A stretch of 64,000 nt of DNA from Immundisolibacter sp. (GCF_014359565.1 NZ_JACIZD010000002.1:186001-250000); one strand, 5' to 3'; positions 46,678 through 55,299 are shown, numbered from the stretch's first letter. Notes: generated by a model from the sequence alone, not told the origin. Program-made: numbers and translations.

Positions 46678-48723
46678 ATGAAACTGCCCCGCAAATTGCA
46701 GGCGGCCGCCCTGCTGGCCACGCTGGCGCTGGTGGTGCTGGCCTATCTGCCGGGCCTGCGCGGGCCGTTCGTGTTCGACGATTACCCGAACATCCTGAAC
46801 AACCCGGCGGTGGCGGTGACCGAATTCACGCCGCAGGCGCTGGGCGCGGCGGCGCTTTCCAACACCAGCGGGCCGCTGGGCCGGCCGCTGGCGGCGCTGT
46901 CGTTCGGTATCGACCATTACCGGGCCGGGGGGTTCTATCCACTGGCCTTCAAGCTGAGCAATCTGGCCATCCACCTGCTGAACGTGCTGCTGGTGTATGC
47001 GCTGGCCGGGCGCCTGGCGCGCCGGCTGGGTGCGGGAGAGATGGCGCCGACGGTAGGGCTGTTCTGCGCCCTGCTGTGGGGCCTGCATCCGCTGCAACTG
47101 ACCAGCGTGCTGTACGTGGTGCAGCGCATGACCAGCCTGGCGGCGACCTTCACGCTGGCGGCGATGCTGTGCTGGCTGCAGGCGCGGGAGCTATGGGCGG
47201 GTTCGGGCGCGGGCGGTGCCGGCGATACGGCCAACGTGGGCCCGGTTGGCCCCACGGGCACAAGCCGACGCGCGTCGACCGGTGAAGGGCAGACGTCGGG
47301 TTACGCTGCGCTAACCCGACCTACGGGCTGGCTGCTGGCCTGCGGGGTGTTGTTCGTGCTCGGGATGCTGAGCAAGGAAAACGCCATCCTGCTGCCGCTG
47401 TATCTGGGGGTGATCGAGCTGTGCCTGTGGCGCTGGCACGACACCGCCGACGCCGACCACGGCCGTCGGGCGGCGACGTGGTTTTTTGCCGTGACGCTGC
47501 TGGCGCCGCTGCTGGTCGGCCTGGCGCTGTTCGTCTGGCAGCCGGGGCTGCTTCTGGATGGCTACGCCAGCCGGCCGTTCACGCTGGGCGAGCGGCTGCT
47601 GACCGAGGCGCGGGTGCTGTGGTTTTACGTGGGCCTGGTGCTGCTGCCGACGCCGGCGCGGCTGGGTCTGTATCACGACGACATTGCGACCTCGACCGGG
47701 CTGCTGGAGCCGTGGACCACGCTGCTGGCCCTCGACGGCTGGCTGGTGGTGCTGATGGCGGCGCTGCTGCTGCGCCGACGGGCCCCGGCCTTCACCTTCG
47801 GCGTGCTGTGGTTCCTGGCCGGGCATGTGCTGGAATCGACCGTGGTGCCGCTGGAGATTGCCCACGAGCACCGCAATTACCTGCCCAGTTTCGGGCTGCT
47901 GTTCGCCGCCGTGTATGGCGTGGCCCGCTTTGCCCGACATACCGGCAACCGGCGTGTCTACGCCGTGCTGGGTCTTGCCACCGCGCTGGCGCTGGGCTTT
48001 GGCACCTTCGGCCGGGCGGCGTCCTGGCACAGCGAGGAGACCATCATCGAGGCGCTGTATCGCCATCATCCGCAGTCGGCTTCGGCGCAGCAGATGATGG
48101 GCGAGCTGATGCTCAAGCGCTATGGCCAGCCGGCGCAGGCGGTGGCGCATTACCGGCGCGCCTACGAACTGGCGCCGTGGGAGACCGGCTATGCGATCCG
48201 GGCCGCCTGGGCGGATCGCGCCGCCGGCGAGCCGGTGCCAACGCTGGCCGAGCAGGACGTGATCGCCAAGGCGCTGCGCGAACGCCCGCTGCCGCCGACC
48301 ACGCTGATCGCGCTGCAGAGCCTGAGCGACTGCGCGCTGGCCGGCGAGGCGCCGTGCCGGGATCTGACGCCGGCGCTGCTGGCCTGGCTGGCGGCGGCCG
48401 CCGAGAACCCGCGCATCAACGCCGTCAGCCTGACGCAGGTGACGATCAACTACGGCCAGATCTGCCTGCAGACCGACCGTTTCGACCAAGGCCTGGCCTG
48501 GGTGCAGTCGGCCTACCGGCGCTCGTCGCAGCCGGTGTTTCGACTGATGGAAGCCAATTTCCGGATGCTGCAGGGCGACCTGGACGGCGCCTCGGCGGTG
48601 CTGGACGAGGTCCGCCGCGTGCCGGAATTGAGCGCCACCGACGCCGGCCACCTGGCCGTGCTGCGGGACGCGATCGCAAACCGCCGCGCCGGCGCGGTGG
48701 CCGGCGATGGTCCGCCACGCTGA
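46678..48723 (+). CDS. TMTC-like GT-C membrane glycosyltransferase with TPR-like C-terminus (paralogue 2)
   Basis: A 681-residue paralogue of the 44115 protein with the same order of motifs: FDDYPNILNNPAVAV near residue 37, GRPLAALSFGIDHYRAGG, ALLWGLHPLQLTSVLYVVQRMTSLAATF near residue 140, GMLSKENAILLPLYLG, and STVVPLEIAHEHRNYLPSFGLLFA near residue 390. The C-terminal third is helical and TPR-like (QPAQAVAHYRRAYELAPWETGYAIR). Residues about 187-216 lie in the same loop as the repeat insert of paralogue 1 and are encoded by two different palindromes. GT-C fold and O-mannosyl-type transfer are inferred from TMTC similarity. Probably acts on pilin or another exported protein. Confidence 0.8.
   Translation: MKLPRKLQAAALLATLALVVLAYLPGLRGPFVFDDYPNILNNPAVAVTEFTPQALGAAALSNTSGPLGRPLAALSFGIDHYRAGGFYPLAFKLSNLAIHLLNVLLVYALAGRLARRLGAGEMAPTVGLFCALLWGLHPLQLTSVLYVVQRMTSLAATFTLAAMLCWLQARELWAGSGAGGAGDTANVGPVGPTGTSRRASTGEGQTSGYAALTRPTGWLLACGVLFVLGMLSKENAILLPLYLGVIELCLWRWHDTADADHGRRAATWFFAVTLLAPLLVGLALFVWQPGLLLDGYASRPFTLGERLLTEARVLWFYVGLVLLPTPARLGLYHDDIATSTGLLEPWTTLLALDGWLVVLMAALLLRRRAPAFTFGVLWFLAGHVLESTVVPLEIAHEHRNYLPSFGLLFAAVYGVARFARHTGNRRVYAVLGLATALALGFGTFGRAASWHSEETIIEALYRHHPQSASAQQMMGELMLKRYGQPAQAVAHYRRAYELAPWETGYAIRAAWADRAAGEPVPTLAEQDVIAKALRERPLPPTTLIALQSLSDCALAGEAPCRDLTPALLAWLAAAAENPRINAVSLTQVTINYGQICLQTDRFDQGLAWVQSAYRRSSQPVFRLMEANFRMLQGDLDGASAVLDEVRRVPELSATDAGHLAVLRDAIANRRAGAVAGDGPPR
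47236..47324. repeat. Two palindromic elements inside the second GT-C gene
   Basis: GTGGGCCCGGTTGGCCCCAC (47236-47255) and GTCGGGTTACGCTGCGCTAACCCGAC followed by CTAC (47295-47324). The second is a widespread-looking gammaproteobacterial extragenic palindrome. Both are read as protein (NVGPVGPTG and TSGYAALTRPT) within the loop that in paralogue 1 carries a different repeat. Confidence 0.8.
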
Positions 48724-48846
48724 GTGTGGCCGGCGCCGGTCAATCCGGCAGGCTGAGGGTGTCCTGAATCACCTGCACCGCGCGCTGCTACGCTGTAGGC
48801 GGCGCCGCCCTTCTTTTCCTCACCGCCACATTGCCCGAGCATCCCC

Positions 48847-49734
48847 ATGACCGACACCCCGCCCGAGCTGTCCATCGTCCTGCCGGCGCGCAACGAGGCA
48901 GCGGCGCTCGAAAAGCTGCTGCCGGTGCTGCGCGGGCAGTTTCCGCAGGCGCAGATCATCGTCGTCAACGACGGCTCGACCGACGACACCAGCGCCCTGT
49001 GCGCCCGCCACGGCGTGCAGGAAGTGCGCCACCGCTACAGCATCGGCAACGGTGGGGCCGTCAAGTCCGGTGCCCGCGCGGCGCGCGGCGAGCTGATCGT
49101 GTTCATGGACGCGGACGGCCAGCACGACCCGGCCGACATCCCGCGCCTGCTGGCGCGGCTGGGCGAGGGCTACGACATGGTGGTCGGCGCCCGCGACGGC
49201 AGCTCGCAGGCCAGCGTCGGCCGCTCGCTGGCCAACCGCCTGTACAACCGCGTGGCCAACTACATGACCGGCCAGCACATCGCCGACCTGACCTCCGGCT
49301 TTCGCGCCGTGCGGGCGGACAAGTTCCGCGAGTTCCTGTTCCTGCTGCCGAACGGCTTTTCCTACCCGACCAGCATCACCATGGCATTTTTCCGCGCCGG
49401 CTATGGGGTTGCCTACGAGCCGATCGTGGCCGCGCGGCGCACCGGCCGCAGCCACATCCGCCCGCTGCACGACGGGGCGCGGTTCCTGCTGATCATCTTC
49501 CGGGTGGCGACGCTGTACTCGCCGCTGAAGATCTTCGCGCCGGTGTCGGGCCTGAGTTTCCTGGCCGGTCTGGCGAACTATCTGTACACCTACGCCAGCA
49601 ATGGGCGCTTCACCAATGCCAGTTCGGTCCTGTTCACCACCGCCGTGGTGGTGTTCCTGATGGGCCTGATCTCGGAGCAGATCACCACCCTGCTGTATGC
49701 GACGGCGGCGCGCGAGCGGCGCGACGAGGACTGA
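48847..49734 (+). CDS. GT2 family glycosyltransferase (polyprenyl-phosphate type)
   Basis: A 295-residue enzyme: GT-A domain with LSIVLPARNEAAALEKLLP, VVNDGSTDDTS near residue 40 and the DADGQHDP metal motif near residue 90, then two C-terminal membrane helices (LSFLAGLANYLYTYA and FTTAVVVFLMGLISEQITTLL). This is the DPM1/GtrB layout, where a sugar nucleotide is used to load polyprenyl phosphate at the inner membrane. It would supply the lipid-linked sugar to the upstream GT-C enzymes. It starts 123 bp after paralogue 2, likely in one transcript, and closes the cassette; repeat array A4 follows. Confidence 0.88.
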   Translation: MTDTPPELSIVLPARNEAAALEKLLPVLRGQFPQAQIIVVNDGSTDDTSALCARHGVQEVRHRYSIGNGGAVKSGARAARGELIVFMDADGQHDPADIPRLLARLGEGYDMVVGARDGSSQASVGRSLANRLYNRVANYMTGQHIADLTSGFRAVRADKFREFLFLLPNGFSYPTSITMAFFRAGYGVAYEPIVAARRTGRSHIRPLHDGARFLLIIFRVATLYSPLKIFAPVSGLSFLAGLANYLYTYASNGRFTNASSVLFTTAVVVFLMGLISEQITTLLYATAARERRDED

Positions 49735-49786
49735 CCGGCCGCAAGCCGCGGGACCCACCCGAGGCCGAATGCCCGAGCCACAGGCT

Positions 49787-49851
49787 GTGGAAGGCCCGCC
49801 CCCGGGCCGAATGTCGGGTTGGAAGATTCGCGGCGAGGGCGCCGCTCCCAC
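49787..49851 (+). repeat. Hairpin repeat A4 (downstream of the GT2 gene)
   Basis: One composite unit of the A1-A3 family: GTGGAAGGCCCGCCCCCGGG, then GAATGTCGGGTTGGAAGATT and the GCGGCG/CGCCGC hairpin ending CTCCCAC. Same orientation as the other arrays. It lies between the convergent GT2 and methyltransferase genes and may act as a transcript end. Confidence 0.82.
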
Positions 49852-49893
49852 AGGTGCTCCACTCTCACAGGCGGCGCCGGCCTGCCGGGGCGC

Positions 49894-50907
49894 TCACGGC
49901 CGGCGGGCGATGGTCACGCTGACCAGACCCGGCGGCGGCACCGACTGGGCATCCACGCGCAGGCCGGCGGCCTCGATCAGCGCTTTCTGCTGCGACAGCG
50001 ACAGCAGCTCGTTGCCCCAGAAGCGCTCGATGAACTGCGTCATGGCGCAGCTTTGCGCCGCGCGCAGGCCCTCCACCGTTTCCGGGTAGGGCTCGTCCAC
50101 CACCAGCAGTACGCCGCCGGGCTTCAGCGCGGCAAAGGCCCCGGCCAGGATGTCGGCGCGCACCGCCGGCAGCGTCTCGTGCAGCACCTGGATCAGTGTC
50201 ACCAGGTCGAAGCTCGCGGCCAGGTCCACGCTCTCGGCCGATGCCAGGCGTGCCTGGGCACGCTCACCGACACCCGCCTCGGCCAGTCGCGCGTTGGCCA
50301 GTTCGACCGAGCGCGGCTCCACGTCCAGCCCCAGCAGCCGGCCGTTTGGATAGGCGCGCGCCAGCGCCAGCAGCGTGCCGCCCATGCCGCAGCCCAGATC
50401 CAGCACGGCCAGATCATCACGGCCGGCGAATTCCGGCAGGCCGGGCAGGATGCTGGCGGCGACGAACCCGGCGATGCCGGCGGTGACATCGGCCACGCCG
50501 GCGATGAAATCGGCCTCGTGCTGCTGGAAGGTGTAGGTGCCGCCGGTTTTGAGCAGCGCCGGCATGCGCTCGAAATCGCGCCCGCTGATGTGGTGAAAGC
50601 CGGCCAGGGCACCCAGATAGCTGTTGTGCTCCGGGCGCGCCAGCAGCGGCGCCATGTGCTCGGCCAGGCGGTAGCGGTCGCCGGCCAGGTCCAGCAGCTC
50701 GAGCGCGTAGCCGGTTTGCAGGAAATGGCGCGTGTACTCGGCATCCAGGGCCTGCGCGGCGGCCAGATCCTGCGGCGTCAGGCCGTCGGGCGCGGCGGCC
50801 AGCGCCCGAAACAGGCCGGTTTCGACGCCCAGCGCGATGAAACGGGTGGCGTTGTAGCCCAGGAAATACTGGGTCAGTTTCTGCATCTGCGAGACGCGAT
50901 CGGCCAT
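49894..50907 (-). CDS. SAM-dependent O-methyltransferase (ASMT/small-molecule type)
   Basis: A 337-residue methyltransferase with an N-terminal winged-helix dimerisation domain (KLTQYFLGYNATRFIALGVETGLFRAL, LDAEYTRHFLQTGYALELL) and a C-terminal SAM domain (VLDLGCGMGGTLLALARAYP near residue 175, LLGLDVEPRSVE, ALKPGGVLLVVDEPYP). This arrangement is that of acetylserotonin/hydroxyneurosporene O-methyltransferases and polyketide tailoring enzymes. Start ATG (MADRVSQMQKL) has GGGGGAG upstream; an in-frame upstream ATG is less well placed. The gene stands alone between a repeat and the GGDEF-EAL gene; substrate unknown. Confidence 0.83.
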   Translation of the reverse strand: MADRVSQMQKLTQYFLGYNATRFIALGVETGLFRALAAAPDGLTPQDLAAAQALDAEYTRHFLQTGYALELLDLAGDRYRLAEHMAPLLARPEHNSYLGALAGFHHISGRDFERMPALLKTGGTYTFQQHEADFIAGVADVTAGIAGFVAASILPGLPEFAGRDDLAVLDLGCGMGGTLLALARAYPNGRLLGLDVEPRSVELANARLAEAGVGERAQARLASAESVDLAASFDLVTLIQVLHETLPAVRADILAGAFAALKPGGVLLVVDEPYPETVEGLRAAQSCAMTQFIERFWGNELLSLSQQKALIEAAGLRVDAQSVPPPGLVSVTIARRP

Positions 50908-50960
50908 GACTCCCCCGGTGTCGTGTGCGCGGCGCACGCCGGCACACCGGTCGCTGCGGC

Positions 50961-52799
50961 TCAGGCCGGCTGGCGATGCTCCCGGCGCAGGCGTTCGGTC
51001 AGCTGTGCGGCCGGCATGGGCCGGGCGAAATGGTAGCCCTGCATCAGGCGGCAGCCGAATTCCTGCAGGATTTGCGACTGCGCCGGCGTCTCGACGCCCT
51101 CGGCCACCACGCCCACGCCAAAGGCCTTGGCGACGGCCAGAATGGCCTGCACCACGGCGCGGTCGCCGCTCGCGCCGGGCAAGCCGGCCACGAACGCGCC
51201 GTCGATCTTCAGGCGATCGACCGGCAGTTCGCGTAGATTCGCCAGGGATGCGTGACCGGCGCCGAAGTCGTCGATGGCAAAGCGCACGCCCAGCGCCCGG
51301 CAGGACTGCATCACCGCCCGCGCACGCGGCAGGTCTTCCAGGGCCGCGGTTTCGGTGATTTCCAGCACCAGCCGTTCACGCGGCAGGTCCGGGTGCTCGG
51401 CCAGCAGCTCGATCAGTCCGGACAGGAAGCCCTCCTCCAGAAACTCGCGCGCCGACACGTTGACCGCCACCGCCAGCTCGTACCCGTCGCGGTGCCAGGC
51501 GGCCGCCTGGGCCAGGGCACTCGTGAGCACATAGCGGCCCAGCGCCAGCATCAGGCGCCGGCTGTGGCGCTCCACGTCCGGGATGAAGGTGCCCGGCGGG
51601 CGCAGGCTGCCGTCCGGCTGCGGCCAGCGCAGCAGCGCCTCGACGGCTATGGTGTTGCCACTTGGCAGATCGACGATCGGCTGGTAATGCAGCACGAAGT
51701 GGCCTTCGGCCAGTGCCTGCTCGACCTGTTCGAGCAGCAGTTCGCGCTGGCGCACGGCCTGCGCGATGCTCTGGTTGAAGAAACAGATCTGCCGCCCGCC
51801 GCGCCGGCGCTTGGCCTCGTACATGGCCAGGTCCGCATTGGCCAGCAGGGTGCCGGCTTCCTCGCCGTCGTCCGGAAAGGCGGCAATGCCGATGCTGGGC
51901 GCCACCGCGGTGGTGCCGCCGGCCACGGACACGCGCAGGCTCAGACGCGCCAGCACCCGCGTCGCCACTGTGGCGGGCTCCTCCGGCCAGCGCCGGTATT
52001 CCATCAACAGCACGAACTCGTCGCCGCCCAGACGGCCGATCACGTCGCCGCCGCGCACGACCTCGCGCAGGCCCTCGGCCACCTCGCGCAGCAGGCTGTC
52101 GCCGGCGGCGTGACCGGCGCGGTCGTTGACCGCCTTGAAGCCGTCCAGATCGATCACCATCAGCGCGTAACGACGCCCGTAGCGCTTGCCGTCGGCCACC
52201 GCCTGGCGCAGGCGCTCCAGAAAATGGCCGCGGTTCGGCAATCCGGTGAGGTCGTCGTGATTGGCGCGGTGCTGCAGGCGCTGTTCCAGCCGCCAGCGCT
52301 GGTGCGCCACGCCCAGCTGTGCGGCGATGGTGGCCAGCAGCGCCAGCAATGGCTCGTCGGGCGCATGCACAGGGTTCTTGAACCACGACACCACCAACAG
52401 CCCGATCGGCTCGCCGGCACTGTGCAGCGGCAGGGCCAGATTGGCGCGCAGGCCACTGGCGACGAACTCGGCCATGGCGCCCGGATGCGCCGGGTAGTCG
52501 GGCACGAACACCGGTTGGCGGGTGGCCAGCGCCTGGCCGGCGACACCACTGTGCCGATCGAAACAGTAGCCGAGGAACTGGTCGCGGTAGGCGTCCGGCA
52601 CGCCCAGAAAAAATTGGTACTCCAGCAGGTCATCGGCGTTCAGCAGGATCAGCGCCGCGGCATCGGCGCCGACCAGATCCGCCGCCGCCCCCGCTGCCTT
52701 GCGGAAAAAAGCCTCGAAATCGGCCTCGAGCGACAGTGCCTCGATCACCTGACGCAGAGTCTGGATGGCAGTGGAGGCGGATGACTGACTTGAAGGCAT
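50961..52799 (-). CDS. GAF-GGDEF-EAL cyclic-di-GMP protein
   Basis: A 612-residue cytoplasmic signalling protein without membrane helices. Residues about 15-170 are a GAF sensor domain, 180-345 a GGDEF domain with intact RLGGDEFV, and 355-605 an EAL domain with AVEALLRW, NVSAREF, EITETA, DDFGAGHASL, LKID and AEGVETPAQ. All main EAL metal/catalytic motifs look intact, so it may both make and degrade c-di-GMP. Type IV pili and surface behaviour are common targets, and the pilin cassette is nearby, but no direct link is visible. The ATG start has no strong Shine-Dalgarno. Confidence 0.92.
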   Translation of the reverse strand: MPSSQSSASTAIQTLRQVIEALSLEADFEAFFRKAAGAAADLVGADAAALILLNADDLLEYQFFLGVPDAYRDQFLGYCFDRHSGVAGQALATRQPVFVPDYPAHPGAMAEFVASGLRANLALPLHSAGEPIGLLVVSWFKNPVHAPDEPLLALLATIAAQLGVAHQRWRLEQRLQHRANHDDLTGLPNRGHFLERLRQAVADGKRYGRRYALMVIDLDGFKAVNDRAGHAAGDSLLREVAEGLREVVRGGDVIGRLGGDEFVLLMEYRRWPEEPATVATRVLARLSLRVSVAGGTTAVAPSIGIAAFPDDGEEAGTLLANADLAMYEAKRRRGGRQICFFNQSIAQAVRQRELLLEQVEQALAEGHFVLHYQPIVDLPSGNTIAVEALLRWPQPDGSLRPPGTFIPDVERHSRRLMLALGRYVLTSALAQAAAWHRDGYELAVAVNVSAREFLEEGFLSGLIELLAEHPDLPRERLVLEITETAALEDLPRARAVMQSCRALGVRFAIDDFGAGHASLANLRELPVDRLKIDGAFVAGLPGASGDRAVVQAILAVAKAFGVGVVAEGVETPAQSQILQEFGCRLMQGYHFARPMPAAQLTERLRREHRQPA

Positions 52800-53139
52800 G
52801 TTGCAGACCGGACACCGAAGGACGCGTGATTTCAGCAGGCCGCCACGCAGGATGCATCAGCAAGACCTGGGCACGATGGGGACGACCGTTTCCCCGCGCT
52901 GTCGCCACCGGCGCGATGGGACGGCCCTTCGCGGAAACTGCCGAAGCAATATTGGCGCCAACGCCAGCGCCGGCAACGCTTCGCAACCGTGTTTGAAATG
53001 CGCGCAAAATTGGCCCTGCGGTACCGACATCGCACCTTAACAGTGCGCCCGATCCCGCCACGGCGAGCGGTACGCGTCGGCCAGCTTGCCAGCATTACAA
53101 CGGCCCTTCGCCGGCCGATCTTTATAGAGAGGAGTGACC
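52800..53139. other. 340-bp divergent intergenic region
   Basis: Between the minus-strand GGDEF-EAL gene and the plus-strand Rieske gene. The short frames seen here lack family signatures. It must hold both promoters, and the right-hand end contains the TATAGAGAGGAG ribosome-binding region of the Rieske gene. I see no further structured element. Confidence 0.5.
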
Positions 53140-54360
53140 ATGAACGCGCCCGCTTGCGACCTCGAAACGCGCATCACCACCGACCTGCCGGCCATGATCG
53201 AGGGTCCGATCCCGGTCGAACCCTACGTGTCGGCCGAGTTCTTCGAGCGCGAGCGCGAACGCATCTTCAAGCGCGTCTGGCTGAACCTGTGCCGGGCCGA
53301 GGACCTGCCCGAGGTCGGCGACTTCAAGGTGTTCGAGGTCGCAGTCTGGAAGGCCTCGATCCTGCTGGTGCACGGCAAGGACGGCACGATCCGCGCCTTT
53401 CACAACACCTGTACCCATCGTGGCAACCAGGTGGCCGCCCGCTACGGCTGCGCAGGCAACACGCGCACCTTCGTGTGCGGCTACCACGGCTGGACCTTCG
53501 AGCTGGACGGCAGCCTGCGCACGCTGCCGGCGCAGGAGTATTTCCCGGGCGTCGACAAGGCCAAACTCGGCCTGCTGCCGGTTGCCTGCGATGTATGGAA
53601 CGGCTTCGTGTTCGTGAACTGGAATGCCCAGCCCGAGTGGCCGCTGGCCGAATTCCTGGGTGGACTTGGCCGGCAGATCGATGGCTACCCGTTCGCGCAG
53701 ATGGAGCGCGTGGCCCGCTACAGCGCGCGCGTGGCGGTGAACTGGAAGACCTTCGTCGACGCCTTCCACGAGACCTACCACGTGGGCATGGTGCATGCCC
53801 GCTCGCTGCCGGGCTGCTCGATCCCGACCGACCTGCGCCACGAGTTCGACACGCTGGCCTCGGCCCGCTTCTACCCGCCGCACCACTCGGCCAGCAACCG
53901 CATGGTCAGCCGCGTGGACGTGACGCCGGTCAGCGCCGCCGCCTGGCAGCTTGGCCCGAGCTTCGCCGCCAACGAGGCCGCGCCGCGCCTGCCGGGCACC
54001 AACCCGAGCGACGATCCGCGCTGGTATTTCGACATCAACGTGTTCTTTCCGAACTTCTTCGTCGATGTCGGGCCGGGCTGGTATTTCACCTACAACTTCT
54101 GGCCAATCAGCGTCGACGAGACCGAATGGACCATGGACATCTACCAGTACGCCGCCGCCGACGTCGGCCAGCGCATCGCCCAGGAACACACCAAGGTGCT
54201 GCTGCGCGACCTGCTGTACGAGGACCTGAGCACCATGGAGACCACCCACCGGGCGCTCAAGTCCGGCGCCCTGAAACACATGACGGTGGGTCCGGTGATG
54301 GAGGTGGCCGTGCGCCACCAGTACACGAACGTCATGCTCTGGGTAAACGGGGAGGTGTGA
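53140..54360 (+). CDS. Rieske non-haem iron oxygenase, alpha-type subunit
   Basis: A 406-residue oxygenase. The Rieske cluster is bound by Cys91, His93, Cys113 and His116 (CTHRG ... CGYHGW), and the mononuclear iron site shows NWKTFVDAFHETYHVGMVH with His214 and His219. It is a different subgroup from the benzoate-type enzyme at 24 kb and has no beta subunit; sequence style is nearer to phenylpropionate/choline-monooxygenase-like Rieske proteins. It likely hydroxylates or demethylates an aromatic or cyclic acid using a reductase encoded elsewhere. ATG at 53140 with GAGAGGAG upstream; a GTG 6 bp before is inside the Shine-Dalgarno. A small frame continues directly after its TGA. Confidence 0.88.
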   Translation: MNAPACDLETRITTDLPAMIEGPIPVEPYVSAEFFERERERIFKRVWLNLCRAEDLPEVGDFKVFEVAVWKASILLVHGKDGTIRAFHNTCTHRGNQVAARYGCAGNTRTFVCGYHGWTFELDGSLRTLPAQEYFPGVDKAKLGLLPVACDVWNGFVFVNWNAQPEWPLAEFLGGLGRQIDGYPFAQMERVARYSARVAVNWKTFVDAFHETYHVGMVHARSLPGCSIPTDLRHEFDTLASARFYPPHHSASNRMVSRVDVTPVSAAAWQLGPSFAANEAAPRLPGTNPSDDPRWYFDINVFFPNFFVDVGPGWYFTYNFWPISVDETEWTMDIYQYAAADVGQRIAQEHTKVLLRDLLYEDLSTMETTHRALKSGALKHMTVGPVMEVAVRHQYTNVMLWVNGEV

Positions 54361-54363
54361 GCG

Positions 54364-54687
54364 ACGGCCCATCCCCTGCCCGCCGCCTTTGCCGACCTGC
54401 AGTCACTGGCGGACCGCTATGCGCTGCCGACCGAACGGGAACGCCATGCCGAGCGCCTGAAAGGACCGTTTGCGGACCTCAAGGCCCTGTACGACGCCGT
54501 GTTGCCGCGCCTGGACGCCATCCATGCACACCTGAAGCAGTACCCGTGGCCGGAGCTGCCGCCGGCCGAACGGTCACTGCTGAATCTGGCGCTGGCGCTG
54601 ATGGAAGTGTCGCTGGCGGTGGAATCGCACGGCCAGCCGATGGTGCCGTTCGGCTTCGATCACACGCGCTTTCGGGTGCATTTCTGA
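54364..54687 (+). CDS. Small helical protein after the Rieske gene, no standard start codon
   Basis: Immediately after the Rieske TGA (54358-54360), in the same frame, 108 sense codons run to the stop at 54685-54687. The product looks like real protein (HPLPAAFADLQSLADRYALP, TERERHAERLKGPFADLKAL, PPAERSLLNLALALMEVSLA, ending GFDHTRFRVHF), and I recall small companions of similar character beside Rieske genes. No ATG, GTG or TTG occurs before 54499. GGGGAGG at 54349-54355 lies 8 bp before an ACG codon (54364), where a start would be expected. ACG start, TGA read-through, or a mutated start are the options. Internal GTG at 54499 would give only 62 residues. Function unknown. Confidence 0.55.
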   Translation, partial: TAHPLPAAFADLQSLADRYALPTERERHAERLKGPFADLKALYDAVLPRLDAIHAHLKQYPWPELPPAERSLLNLALALMEVSLAVESHGQPMVPFGFDHTRFRVHF

Positions 54688-54707
54688 ACCGAGGGCATTT
54701 GTGAACC

Positions 54708-54727
54708 GAGCGCGGCCGGCCGCGCTC
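54708..54727. repeat. Perfect 20-bp palindrome between convergent genes
   Basis: GAGCGCGGCCGGCCGCGCTC lies between the small Rieske-associated frame and bfr, which converge. A GC hairpin without a T-run; it may help end transcription from both sides. Confidence 0.6.
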
Positions 54728-54743
54728 GCCAGGAGCGCGCTGC

Positions 54744-55214
54744 TTACTCGCCCATCATGGTCTGCAGGAAGTTCTGCTCGCCGACCTTGTCGAACAGCGC
54801 CAGGTGCGTCTCCAGCCAGTCGACGTGTTCTTCCTCGCCTTCCAGGATGTCCTCCAGCAGCTCGCGGGTGACGTAGTCGCCGCACTGCTCGCAGTGCGCG
54901 ATGGCTTCGCGCAGCAGCGGAATGGCTTCGTGCTCCAGGCGCAGGTCGCATTCGAGCACCTCGCGCACGTGCTCGCCGATGTACAGCTTGCCCAGGTCCT
55001 GCAGATTCGGCAGACCCTCCAGGAACAGCACGCGCTTGATCAGCCGGTCGGCGTGCTTCATCTCGTCGATGGATTCCTCGTATTCCTTCTTGTAGAGCTT
55101 CTTCAGGCCCCAGTTGTCGGCCATGCGGGCGTGCAGGAAGTACTGGTTGATGGCCGTCAGCTCGTTCTTGAGCACGCGGTTGAGGAATTCGATGACCTTG
55201 GCGTCACCTTTCAT
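54744..55214 (-). CDS. bfr: Bacterioferritin
   Basis: A 156-residue iron-storage subunit that forms a 24-mer shell. [31 protein letters not shown] and [31 protein letters not shown] match Bfr, including Met52 as the haem ligand, and the ferroxidase ligands Glu18, Glu51, His54, Glu94, Glu127 and His130 appear to be in place (EEEHVDWLE). The ATG giving MKGDAKV is the natural start; an open extension upstream is not conserved in character. bfd lies upstream on the same strand, 85 bp away, supplying the ferredoxin that releases iron. Confidence 0.95.
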   Translation of the reverse strand: MKGDAKVIEFLNRVLKNELTAINQYFLHARMADNWGLKKLYKKEYEESIDEMKHADRLIKRVLFLEGLPNLQDLGKLYIGEHVREVLECDLRLEHEAIPLLREAIAHCEQCGDYVTRELLEDILEGEEEHVDWLETHLALFDKVGEQNFLQTMMGE

Positions 55215-55299
55215 GGCAGATCTCCGGCAAATGCGGGGGCGAAGTCGATTATAGGGGCCCGTACCCTCCGTCCAGCCCGCGCAGGCCGATCGGGAAGTT

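Noticed and set aside
54499-54687. 62-residue gene starting at the internal GTG after the Rieske gene
   Set aside because: Protein-like sequence continues for 45 codons upstream in the same frame, so this would be a truncated product.
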